64,000 bases of DNA from Verrucomicrobiia bacterium (GTDB lineage: Bacteria > Verrucomicrobiota > Verrucomicrobiia > Verrucomicrobiales > Akkermansiaceae), in assembly GCA_030431475.1 (NCBI GenBank), contig JAUIJD010000008.1:1-64000 (forward strand). Reading direction: 5' to 3'. Shown piece after piece: positions 1 through 8,153 of the stretch (the first letter of the stretch is position 1; each line of letters starts with the position of its first letter). The notes beneath the pieces are model-generated. The model did no database searches and had not been told where the DNA came from. It was given only the letters and a program-made list of their open reading frames with translations. The position numbers and the translations under genes are program-made.

Positions 1-473
1 CGGCGGGCCACCGATCCGGTCTCGAGTGCCTGGCCGTGCTCGCGGCTCACCATGCTGTTCTCGCGGGCTCCCGAAGCGCTCTCGCGGGCGCTCTTCAGGA
101 AGCGATCGCCTCCCCCGGTGTCGCCATCGTAGACCTGACTGGCGTAGTCCTTGCGCCCCCAGAACGACCGCTTCTCGTAGTCCTTCAGGTTCCCCTTGTA
201 GCGCTGACCGTGGAAGTCGCCGGTGAACTGCTGGTTCACCATCGTGTTCTCGCCGGCCGCCTTGCGCTGACCGGTCTTGTCGAACATCGGGTTGGCCGCC
301 CCGTAGCGATCGACGATCTTCTGCGAATCGTCGTCGAAGAGGTCCCCACTCTTCATCTGGAAGCCCTGCTGGGGCGCCGGATCGGCGGCGGCTTCCTCGC
401 CTCCCCCCGCCCCGCAGGACGCAAGCAGGCCGACGCCCCCGAGGGCCACGGCGAGGAGAAGCGACGAATTCAT
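1..473 (-). CDS. Putative lipoprotein, truncated by window edge
   Basis: Reverse-strand reading from ATG at 473 gives MNSSLLLAVALGGVGLLASCGAGGGEEAAADPAPQQGFQMKSGDLFDDDSQKIVDRYGAANPMFDKTGQRK..., open to base 1. Lipobox-like LLASC. Absent from the ORF track because it lacks a stop in the window. Confidence 0.75.
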   Translation of the reverse strand, partial: MNSSLLLAVALGGVGLLASCGAGGGEEAAADPAPQQGFQMKSGDLFDDDSQKIVDRYGAANPMFDKTGQRKAAGENTMVNQQFTGDFHGQRYKGNLKDYEKRSFWGRKDYASQVYDGDTGGGDRFLKSARESASGARENSMVSREHGQALETGSVAR

Positions 474-504
474 CGGGCGCGGACCCTGCCAGAGCCGCGC
501 CCGC

Positions 505-572
505 TCCGCAATCCGCAATCCGCAATCCGCAATCCGCAATCCGCAATCCGCAATCCGCAATCCGCAATCCGC
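505..572. repeat. Heptameric tandem repeat (TCCGCAA)n, about 9.7 copies
   Basis: Direct reading: tccgcaatccgcaatccgcaatccgcaatccgcaatccgcaatccgc... Confidence 0.97.
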
Positions 573-639
573 GTCCCGCCCAAGGCTACCTCGTTTCGAC
601 TCAAGCCATCGGGTATCGGGCTCGAAATGGATGGGGGAA

Positions 640-790
640 CCACGAATGAACGCGGATGGACACGAATGGGGAGGTCCCATGGCTCCGGCTGGGCACTCCG
701 GGCCGTGAGATCCTCCGAGTCAGGACTCTTCTCGGAGGGGTTCCTTTCAATATTCGCGTCCATTCGTGTCCATTCGCGGTGGATCTCCCA
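640..790. repeat. Intergenic imperfect inverted-repeat element with nested hairpin
   Basis: Left arm CGCGGATGGACACGAATGG; right arm (about 758-775) is the reverse complement of CGCGAATGGACACGAATGG (18/19 match). Nested perfect stem CCTCCGAG (712-719) / CTCGGAGG (731-738). Confidence 0.8.
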
Positions 791-824
791 AGGTGAGGCA
801 GCCTTGGCTTCCCGCCCGGCACCC

Positions 825-852
825 GTCATTTGCCGTTTGTCATTTGCGGTCC
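825..852. repeat. Short heptad repeat GTCATTT GCCGTTT GTCATTT GCGGTCC
   Basis: Direct reading; 7-bp period immediately upstream of tyrS. Confidence 0.7.
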
Positions 853-871
853 GCCTCTCTAGACCGCGCGC

Positions 872-2050
872 GTGACGCCGGAAGCCCAACTCGAATCGCT
901 TGTCGCCGGAACCGCCAAGGTGCTCTCGGAGAAGGAACTCCTCGAGAAGCTCAAGCGGGGCCGCCCGCTGCGCATCAAGCTCGGCCTCGATCCCACCACG
1001 CCCGACATCCACCTCGGCCACACCGTCGTGTTCGAAAAGATGCGGCAGTTCCAGGAACTCGGGCACCAGATCGTCATCATCATCGGCGACTTCACCGCCA
1101 CCATCGGCGATCCGTCCGGGCGCTCGGCCACCCGCCCGCCGCTCAGCCGCGAGGACGTGCTGGCCAACGCCAAGACCTACACCGACCAGATTTTCAAGCT
1201 GCTCGACCGGGACAAGACCGAGGTCGTCTACAACGGCGACTGGTTCCGCAAGATGACCTTCGAGGACGTGCTGCGCCTCAACGCCCGCGTCACCATGCAG
1301 CAGATGCTCCAGCGGGAGGATTTCAAGAACCGCATCGACAAGGGTCAGGAAGTCCGCCTGCACGAGATCCAGTATCCCATCGTCCAGGGCTGGGACTCGG
1401 TGGAGGTCCGAGCCGATGTCGAGCTCGGCGGCACCGACCAGCTTTTCAACCTGCTCGTCGGTCGCGACCTCCAGAAGGAGGAAGGGCAGGACCAGCAGGT
1501 CGTCATCACGATGCCCCTGCTCGAGGGTCTCGACGGCGTGAAGAAGATGTCCAAGTCCTACGGGAACTACGTCGGCGTCTCCGACGAACCCGCCGACATG
1601 TTCGGCAAGCTGATGAGCATCTCGGACGCGCTCATGGAGCGCTACTACCTGCTGCTGCTCGGCGAGACGCTGCAGGCCGACGCCCACCCGATGGAGGCGA
1701 AGAAGGGGCTCGCGCAGAAGATCACCGCCCGCTACCACGGCGACGAGGCCGGCAAGGAGGCACGGGCCGTCTGGGACGCCCGCTTCTCGAAGCGCGACGT
1801 CGCCGCCGGAGCCACCGAGCTTCCGCTCGACGGCATCCCCGCCGAGTCCACCGTGCTCACCCTCTCCGCCCACGCCTTCGACGCGGCCTTCGGCCTGAAG
1901 AAGTCCAACGGCGAACTGAGGAAGCAGTTCATCCTCCCCGGCGCGGTCCAGCTCAACGGCGACAAGCTCACCGATCCCACCGCAGCCGTCCACCCGCAGC
2001 CCGGCGACGTGCTCAAGCTGTCGAAGAAGCACGCGGTGAGGTTCGTCTGA
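872..2050 (+). CDS. tyrS: Tyrosyl-tRNA synthetase
   Basis: Class I aaRS motifs DIHLGHT (HIGH) and KKMSKS; C-terminal S4-like RNA-binding region; GTG start. Confidence 0.97.
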   Translation: MTPEAQLESLVAGTAKVLSEKELLEKLKRGRPLRIKLGLDPTTPDIHLGHTVVFEKMRQFQELGHQIVIIIGDFTATIGDPSGRSATRPPLSREDVLANAKTYTDQIFKLLDRDKTEVVYNGDWFRKMTFEDVLRLNARVTMQQMLQREDFKNRIDKGQEVRLHEIQYPIVQGWDSVEVRADVELGGTDQLFNLLVGRDLQKEEGQDQQVVITMPLLEGLDGVKKMSKSYGNYVGVSDEPADMFGKLMSISDALMERYYLLLLGETLQADAHPMEAKKGLAQKITARYHGDEAGKEARAVWDARFSKRDVAAGATELPLDGIPAESTVLTLSAHAFDAAFGLKKSNGELRKQFILPGAVQLNGDKLTDPTAAVHPQPGDVLKLSKKHAVRFV

Positions 2051-2073
2051 ACCGTGGATCCAGAAACAACGAG

Positions 2074-2112
2074 GCCGGGACCGCGCCGCTTCCCCAAGCG
2101 CGCGATCCCGGC
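2074..2112. terminator. Long GC-rich stem-loop downstream of tyrS
   Basis: GCCGGGA-C-CGCGcCGCTT-CCCC-AAGCG-CGCG-A-TCCCGGC; lies between convergent genes. No strong T-tract on either side. Confidence 0.5.
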
Positions 2113-2135
2113 AGTCCGTTTGATAAAGGGCCGAT

Positions 2136-2151
2136 CGGGAGCGAACTCCCG
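2136..2151. terminator. Second hairpin CGGGAG-CGAA-CTCCCG
   Basis: Perfect 6-bp stem with CGAA tetraloop, 24 bp after the first hairpin. Confidence 0.35.
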
Positions 2152-2159
2152 CATGAACA

Positions 2160-2462
2160 CTAGGTGGCCCTTGATGTCCTCGAAAAACCCGGCGACCGAT
2201 TCGCCCCCCCGGACGAATCGATTGCCGATGTGCGACCTTTCGGAATGTCGGCTTCAGGTGTCCGCCCCCCGGCGGACTGCGAAACCGGTTCCCCCATTCC
2301 CGCGGTCGCGGTGATGAAAGCTTTGATGCGCTCCCCACCGGCCTCGCGGCCGATGAAAAACGAGAACCCGCCCCACTCGGAGCCGCCCGTCGGGCGATGC
2401 GTTCCCCCCAGATCGTTACCACCTTTCGGCAGCTCCTGGAGTGGGGCGAGGTTCGTCATCAC
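2160..2462 (-). CDS. Hypothetical protein, possibly frameshifted
   Basis: ORF MMTNLAPLQELPKGG... with TAGGAGTGAGTG Shine-Dalgarno-like sequence just upstream of ATG. Another frame downstream reads protein-like ESVAGFFEDIKGHLVFMREFAPDRPFIK. Confidence 0.4.
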   Translation of the reverse strand: MMTNLAPLQELPKGGNDLGGTHRPTGGSEWGGFSFFIGREAGGERIKAFITATAGMGEPVSQSAGGRTPEADIPKGRTSAIDSSGGANRSPGFSRTSRAT

Positions 2463-2540
2463 TCACTCCTATCGGGACCCTTTCACCTCGATTTCCAAAT
2501 TTTCCGAAATTTCTTTCCTACAAGACTATCCTGATCCCCG

Positions 2541-2581
2541 TTTGGTCGCGTTCCATTGACCAAAAATATTGATAAATCAAT
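2541..2581. promoter_or_regulatory. Two adjacent inverted repeats in AT-rich divergent intergenic region
   Basis: TTTGGTC-N10-GACCAAA (2541-2564) and ATTGAT-AA-ATCAAT (2568-2581). Confidence 0.5.
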
Positions 2582-2627
2582 ACTTCCAGCCGCTTGCGGG
2601 GGTCGGGAGAAATGTCAGGCTCCGCCC

Positions 2628-3641
2628 GTGAAAAAACCTGCCGTCGCCCCGAATCGTGCCGGAAAGGGGTCTTCCTGGCCGGCTCTGGTGCTCGTCGGCG
2701 CCGCCGGAAGCCTGCCCATCGTGGGCTGGATCGGGGGGCGGCACTGGTTTCTCGATCTCTTCAACCACTTCCAGGCCCAGTACTTCGTCTTTCTCCTGCT
2801 CTGCGGCGCGATTCTTGCCCTACGGCGCAGGTTTGTCAGCGCTGCGGTGGCCGGCTTGTTCCTCATCCCCCCTGGCATCCGGCTCCTCCCGCTATGGCTG
2901 CCCCCCGCCCCGGAAGCCCGGCCCAGCCTGCAGTTCGCCAGCTTCAACGTCCTCGGCCACAACGATCGCCACGCCGACACCCTCGACTGGATCCGTCGCG
3001 AACGCCCCGACATCGTCTACCTCTGCGAACCCACCACCGACTGGGCCGAGGCCCTGAAACCGCTGTCGGAGGAATACCCGCACACCATCGAGCGACCGCT
3101 GCGCGGCAACCTCGGCTTCCTCTTCTTCTCGCGCTTCCCCCTGCGGGACACCAAGGTCTCTCTCCTCGGCCGGATCGAGATTCCCCTGCTCGACACCACC
3201 GTCGATGCCCCCGGGGGGCCGATCCGGGTGTTCGGCGCCCATCCGGTGCCACCGGTTTCCGGTTTCTGGCAAACCGAGCACGCCGTCTACATGCAGGCGC
3301 TTGCCGATGCGGCGGGCCGTTCGGAGGGCCCCGCGGTGGTCCTCGGAGACCTCAATGCCACCCGCTGGGGACACCGCATGGCCCCCCTCTTCGCGGCGGG
3401 ATTCCGGGACTCGGCCCGCGGCCATGGCTACACCGCCACCTGGTCACGGCGCAACCCGCTGGTCGCCGTGCCCATTGATCACGTCCTCAGCCGCGACCTC
3501 GGACCCTGCGTCGATCACCACCTCGGTCCCGACCTCGGCTCCGATCACCGACCGGTGATCGCCGGGTTCCGGGCGCCTCAGGCGACCGAGCTGCGCACGA
3601 TCTCCTTCCGAGCCGGCGGAATCGGCAAATCCTCGGGTTGA
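2628..3641 (+). CDS. Endonuclease/exonuclease/phosphatase family protein with N-terminal membrane region
   Basis: ASFNVLGHN, GDLNATRW, IDHVL and SDHRPV motifs of the EEP superfamily; hydrophobic N-terminal segments. GTG start chosen over the track start at 2556. Confidence 0.85.
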   Translation: MKKPAVAPNRAGKGSSWPALVLVGAAGSLPIVGWIGGRHWFLDLFNHFQAQYFVFLLLCGAILALRRRFVSAAVAGLFLIPPGIRLLPLWLPPAPEARPSLQFASFNVLGHNDRHADTLDWIRRERPDIVYLCEPTTDWAEALKPLSEEYPHTIERPLRGNLGFLFFSRFPLRDTKVSLLGRIEIPLLDTTVDAPGGPIRVFGAHPVPPVSGFWQTEHAVYMQALADAAGRSEGPAVVLGDLNATRWGHRMAPLFAAGFRDSARGHGYTATWSRRNPLVAVPIDHVLSRDLGPCVDHHLGPDLGSDHRPVIAGFRAPQATELRTISFRAGGIGKSSG

Positions 3642-4591
3642 ACGTCGAGGCCGGGCGTCGGCCCCGCCTTGTCGATGTCGTCGAGGATGTCCAGTTCCGG
3701 ACGGAAGTCGGCGGCGTGATAGGAGCTCCGGACCAGCGGGCCGCTCGCCACATGGCGGAAGCCCTTCTCCAGCGCGATCCGCTTGAACTCCGCAAACTGG
3801 TCGGGATGCAGGTAGTCAACGACCGGCAGGTGCCGAGGCGTCGGGCGCAGGTACTGGCCGAGGGTCAGCACGGTCACATCGTGCTCGAGCAGGTCGTCCA
3901 TCGCCCGAAGCACTTCCTCGTGCCGTTCGCCGAGACCGAGCATCAACCCGCTCTTGGTCGCGACCTTCCCCTCCACCATCGCCTTGGCCTTCTTCAGGAC
4001 GGTCAGGCTGCGCGGGTACTTGGCTCTCGAACGGACGAGCGGCGTCAGGCGTTCGACCGTTTCCAGGTTGTGGTTGAAGATGTGGGGACGGGCGTCCATC
4101 ACCATCTTCAGGGCCCAGTCCCGATCGTTGAAGTCGGGAACCAGCACCTCGATGATGATCCCCGGATTGAGCGCACGCACCGCCTCGATGGTCTTCTGGA
4201 AATGCTCCGCCCCGCCGTCGCGCAGGTCGTCGCGGGCGACCGCGGTGATCACCACGTGCTTGAGTTTCATCCGCCGCGTCGCCTCGGCCACCCGATAGGG
4301 TTCGTCGTCCTCCAGCGCATCCGGCTTGGCGGTCTTCACCGCGCAGAACCCGCAGGCCCGCGTGCACTTCTCGCCGGCGATCATGAAGGTCGCCGTGCCC
4401 TGGCCCCAGCACTCCCAGCGGTTCGGGCACTGGGCCTCCTCGCAGACCGTCACCAGCTTGAGGTCGGTCACCAGCGACTTGGTCGACCAGAACACCGGAT
4501 CGTTGGGAAGGCGGACCTTGATCCAGGACGGCTTCTTGTCCTGGTGCAGGCCCGGATCCATCTTCATCTTGGGACCGTGGCAACCGCTCAT
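3578..4591 (-). CDS. lipA: Lipoyl synthase
   Basis: CEEAQCPNRWECW and CTRACGFCAV radical SAM motifs; C-terminal VRSSYHAAD. Start at MSGCHGPKMKMDPG. Confidence 0.96.
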   Translation of the reverse strand: MSGCHGPKMKMDPGLHQDKKPSWIKVRLPNDPVFWSTKSLVTDLKLVTVCEEAQCPNRWECWGQGTATFMIAGEKCTRACGFCAVKTAKPDALEDDEPYRVAEATRRMKLKHVVITAVARDDLRDGGAEHFQKTIEAVRALNPGIIIEVLVPDFNDRDWALKMVMDARPHIFNHNLETVERLTPLVRSRAKYPRSLTVLKKAKAMVEGKVATKSGLMLGLGERHEEVLRAMDDLLEHDVTVLTLGQYLRPTPRHLPVVDYLHPDQFAEFKRIALEKGFRHVASGPLVRSSYHAADFRPELDILDDIDKAGPTPGLDVQPEDLPIPPARKEIVRSSVA

Positions 4592-4766
4592 GGGCGGGGA
4601 ACCTACGGGGCATCGGGCCACCGGAAAAGGGGAATTTCCCCGCCACCGTGCGGCTTCGGCAGTGCACGGTTGCGAAGTGCCACGACCGCCGGTTTTTCCA
4701 CGCCGCCCGGTCCGGCTTTCGCGAAACCTCCGCCTCCCCCCGCCCGTAGTCGGGAGTATCGAATCC

Positions 4767-6218
4767 ATGAATGCCTTCCCAACCGGAGTTTCCCGCCGCC
4801 ACTTTCTCAAGGCCGCCGGGGCCACCACGCTGGCCACGCTGCCCTCGTTCGGGGTCGTCGGCGCCAACGACCGCATCCGCCTCGGGGTGATCGGCTGCGG
4901 CGGCCGCGGCACGTCGCTGATGAAGCAGTTCGGCGCGCTTCCGGATGCCTCCATCGTCGCCATCGCCGATCCCGACACCGCCCAGATGGACCGCGCGGTC
5001 CGGCGCACCGGCATTCGCCCGACACCCGGCAGGCATCAGGACTACCGCAAGTTGCTCGAGCGCGACGACGTCGATGCGGTGCTCGTCACCAGCCCGAACC
5101 ACTGGCACGCGCTGCACACCATCCACGCCTGCCAGGCCGGGAAGGACGTCTACGTCGAGAAGCCCGTCACCCACAAACTGGCGGAGGCCGAACCCATGCT
5201 CGCGGCCGCGGAGAAATACGGACGCATCGTGCAGGCGGGCACCCAGAACCGCTCCGACCAGGGTCTGGTCGAGGCCTTCGATTTCCTCCGCAGCGGCGAA
5301 CTCGGAAAGATCACGGCCGTCCGCGGCCTGTGCTACCGCAACCGGAAGTCGATCGGCGCGAAGCGATCAACGCCGCTCACGCCGCCCGACACCCTGGACT
5401 ACGACCTCTGGCTCGGGCCGGCGCAGGATCGCCCCATCCTCCGGCCTCGACTCCACTACGACTGGCATTGGGTGTGGCACACCGGCAACGGCGACATCGG
5501 CAATCAGGGCCCCCACGAACTCGACCTGATGACCTGGGTCCTGGGAGATCCTCCGCCCCCTGCCACGGTTCGTTCCTTCGGACAGCGCTTCGGCTGGGAC
5601 GATGCCGGACAGACGCCCAACCTCCAGACGGCCTGGTTCGAACTCGGAGGGGTGCCCTGCATCTTCGAGGTCAACAACCTCTGGGTGCGGCCGGAGACCA
5701 ACGCGGCGGTTGCCTACAAGGGCATCCGGGTCGGGCTCGTGGTCACCTGCGAGGGGGGTGAGTTCCGCGGCGGTCGGGGCGGTGGCTACGTCGTCGGTCC
5801 CGATGGCAGGGAGCGCCTCCGCAAGTTTCCCGGCGACGCCGGTGGCGGCCACGCCCGCAACTTCCTCGAGGCCATCCGATCGCGCGACGCCGACTCGCTC
5901 AACGGCCGCCTCGACCGCTCGTGCGCCAGCTCCGGTCTCGCCCACCTCGCGAACATCTCCCACCGCGCCGGGAAGCCGGCGACGGCGACGCAGCTCCGCG
6001 AAGGCCTCCTCGCCTCCCGCCCGGACCTCCTCGAGGTTCTCGATCGCCAGAAAGCACAACTCGAACGCTGGTCGATTGATCCCGACAAGGTGCCGTACAC
6101 GATCGGTGCGGAGCTCGCCGTGGATCCGGAAACCGGAAAGGTCGCCGGAGATCTCGCCGATCCGACGATCGCCGACCCGCCCAACCGCGACGGCTACCCG
6201 CTTCCCGATCCGGTGTAG
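4767..6218 (+). CDS. Gfo/Idh/MocA family oxidoreductase with Tat signal
   Basis: SRRHFLKAAGATTLATLPSFGVVGANDRIRLGVIGCGGRG; EKPVTH; typical PVC secreted dehydrogenase. Confidence 0.93.
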   Translation: MNAFPTGVSRRHFLKAAGATTLATLPSFGVVGANDRIRLGVIGCGGRGTSLMKQFGALPDASIVAIADPDTAQMDRAVRRTGIRPTPGRHQDYRKLLERDDVDAVLVTSPNHWHALHTIHACQAGKDVYVEKPVTHKLAEAEPMLAAAEKYGRIVQAGTQNRSDQGLVEAFDFLRSGELGKITAVRGLCYRNRKSIGAKRSTPLTPPDTLDYDLWLGPAQDRPILRPRLHYDWHWVWHTGNGDIGNQGPHELDLMTWVLGDPPPPATVRSFGQRFGWDDAGQTPNLQTAWFELGGVPCIFEVNNLWVRPETNAAVAYKGIRVGLVVTCEGGEFRGGRGGGYVVGPDGRERLRKFPGDAGGGHARNFLEAIRSRDADSLNGRLDRSCASSGLAHLANISHRAGKPATATQLREGLLASRPDLLEVLDRQKAQLERWSIDPDKVPYTIGAELAVDPETGKVAGDLADPTIADPPNRDGYPLPDPV

Positions 6219-6228
6219 GACCTCCGCT

Positions 6229-7071
6229 CTAGCCGAGCTTCTCGCCACCGATGGCGAGGAACATCGGAAACTCCCGCGCCGCCCGGTGCTCGCCCCGGCT
6301 GCGAGAACCTCCGGCCTGCGACCGCCGGTGACTCATCAGCTCGCGCGTTTCGGTGATCGCGAGCCCGGCCGAACCGAAGGCCGACAGCACCTCGCCGAGG
6401 GGTCGGTGGTAGAACATCGTCTGCGCGTCGCCCCCCTTGCCCGGATGGGTGGTGATCGGGATCTCGAGATCGACACCGTAGCGATCGATGCGGCGATACT
6501 GCAGCTTGCGGCCCTCGTCCCACCCCCAGTGGGTCTGACGCGGGATGCGGAAACAGGGGTGCATGAAAATCGCCACGAAACGGCCGCGTGGCTTCAGCGC
6601 CTTGCAAAGATTCCGGCACATCGCCGGAAGATCGGGCACGTCGTGGACCGCCATCAGGTTCGCCGCCCGATCGAAACTGCCGTCCGCCCAGGCACCGTCG
6701 CCGCACGCGTCCGCCACCACCATGCTCACCCGGCCGTCGTTCTCGAATCGCCGGCGCGCGGCGTCGATCAGACGCGGGCTGGCATCCACCCCCACCACCT
6801 CCTTCGCCCCCTTGTCGAGTAGCAGGGGCACCAGCACCCCCTGGCCGGCACAGAGGTCGAGGACCTTTCTTTCCTCGAGACTCCCGAGCATCTCCATCGC
6901 CGCCGGCAACACGACATGCCGATGGTAGTCCGAGCCATGCTTGCCGACGAGTTGATCATACCAGGCGGCCACCGGGTCCCACCCGGTCCGACCGCGCTTC
7001 GCCGCCTTCGAGGCGGTCTTCTTCTTCGGCGTCCACTTGCGATACGGACGGCGTTTCCCGGGCTCTGCCAT
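6229..7071 (-). CDS. Class I SAM-dependent methyltransferase
   Basis: VLDLCAGQGVLVPLL motif I, VVGVDASPRLIDAAR motif. Confidence 0.85.
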   Translation of the reverse strand: MAEPGKRRPYRKWTPKKKTASKAAKRGRTGWDPVAAWYDQLVGKHGSDYHRHVVLPAAMEMLGSLEERKVLDLCAGQGVLVPLLLDKGAKEVVGVDASPRLIDAARRRFENDGRVSMVVADACGDGAWADGSFDRAANLMAVHDVPDLPAMCRNLCKALKPRGRFVAIFMHPCFRIPRQTHWGWDEGRKLQYRRIDRYGVDLEIPITTHPGKGGDAQTMFYHRPLGEVLSAFGSAGLAITETRELMSHRRSQAGGSRSRGEHRAAREFPMFLAIGGEKLG

Positions 7072-7076
7072 GACTC

Positions 7077-7676
7077 CTAGTGTTCCCGTCGTCCTTCAAA
7101 GGCCCGCGCCAGGGTCAGCGCGTCGGCATGCTCCAGTCCACCGCCCACCGGCAGACCCTGCGCCAGCCGGCTGATGCGACACTTCCCGCGAAGCAGGTCG
7201 CTGATGTAGCTCGCCGTCGCCTCCCCCTCGACGTCGGCTCCGAGCGCGAGGATGACCTCGCTCAAACCCTCCTCGTCGACCCGGCGCACCAGCCCCGCGA
7301 GGCGCAGGTCGTCGGGCGTCACGTTGTCGAGCGGCGACAAGCGCCCTCCGAGACAATGATAGCGCCCCTTGAACACGCCCGAGCGCTCCATCGGAAGCAC
7401 GTCGGTCGGCTGCTCGACCACGCACAGCGTCTTCTCACGGTTCGGATGATCGCACACCGCGCACTGGCTGGCCGTCGCGAAGAACCCGCAGGTCGGGCAC
7501 GAGGTCACCTCCTCCCGCGCCGTCGTCAGCGCACCGGCGAGCGCGGCCGGGTCCGACTTCGGGTGCTGCAGCAGCCAGATCGCGATCCGCTCCGCACTGC
7601 GGGGGCCGATGCCCGGCAGCGCCTTGAGCTGCTCGACCAGCGAGCCGACGGATTCAGGATAATCGATTCGTGCCAT
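7077..7676 (-). CDS. recR: Recombination protein RecR
   Basis: LPGIGPRSAERIAIWLL HhH, CPTCGFFATASQCAVCDHP zinc finger, YHCLGGRLSPLDNVTPDDL Toprim region. Start MARIDYPES at 7676. Confidence 0.96.
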   Translation of the reverse strand: MARIDYPESVGSLVEQLKALPGIGPRSAERIAIWLLQHPKSDPAALAGALTTAREEVTSCPTCGFFATASQCAVCDHPNREKTLCVVEQPTDVLPMERSGVFKGRYHCLGGRLSPLDNVTPDDLRLAGLVRRVDEEGLSEVILALGADVEGEATASYISDLLRGKCRISRLAQGLPVGGGLEHADALTLARAFEGRREH

Positions 7677-7678
7677 GG

Positions 7679-8104
7679 TCAGTTCGGGTCCGAGTGATTC
7701 GCCGCGTAAATCATCGATCCGGCCGACGCCCAGATCAGCGCCACCACCGGCATCGCCAGCGGCGCGGTGAATCCGATCAGGATCAACACCGGAAGCCACC
7801 CCAGGGTAAGCACCAGCGAACTCAGCGACACGATCCACCGCTGCCAGCGCTGCGGCAGGTGAATCACGGAGAACGCGACGCCGAAGACGAGCAACACCGT
7901 CCAGACCCACGCCCACGTCATCGACAGGTCGGCCAGCCCGCCTCCAAGCGCCAGCCCCCCGGCCCACGAGGCGACGATCTCATCCAGCGCCCGCAGCGGG
8001 CCGATCGCCTCGAGCACGCCTGCGACGAGCAGCGACATCGCCGCAATCGCCAACGCGGCGATGCCGGGATGGGGATCGGTTTTCGACGAAGCGTCCGAGG
8101 TCAT
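7679..8104 (-). CDS. Hypothetical membrane protein
   Basis: 141-aa ORF with several hydrophobic segments, abutting recR. Confidence 0.65.
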   Translation of the reverse strand: MTSDASSKTDPHPGIAALAIAAMSLLVAGVLEAIGPLRALDEIVASWAGGLALGGGLADLSMTWAWVWTVLLVFGVAFSVIHLPQRWQRWIVSLSSLVLTLGWLPVLILIGFTAPLAMPVVALIWASAGSMIYAANHSDPN

Positions 8105-8153
8105 GCGGGGCCGGACGCTAAACGCCCCGACGCCCCTTCACAAGCACCGCGCC

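Noticed and set aside
505-572. CRISPR array
   Set aside because: 7-bp units are directly abutting with no spacers and no cas genes nearby; a simple tandem repeat.
470-2422. 650-aa minus-strand ORF
   Set aside because: Mostly antisense to tyrS, and its tail is translated heptamer and inverted repeats.
3638-5761. 707-aa plus-strand ORF
   Set aside because: Antisense to lipA and out of frame with the Gfo/Idh/MocA gene.
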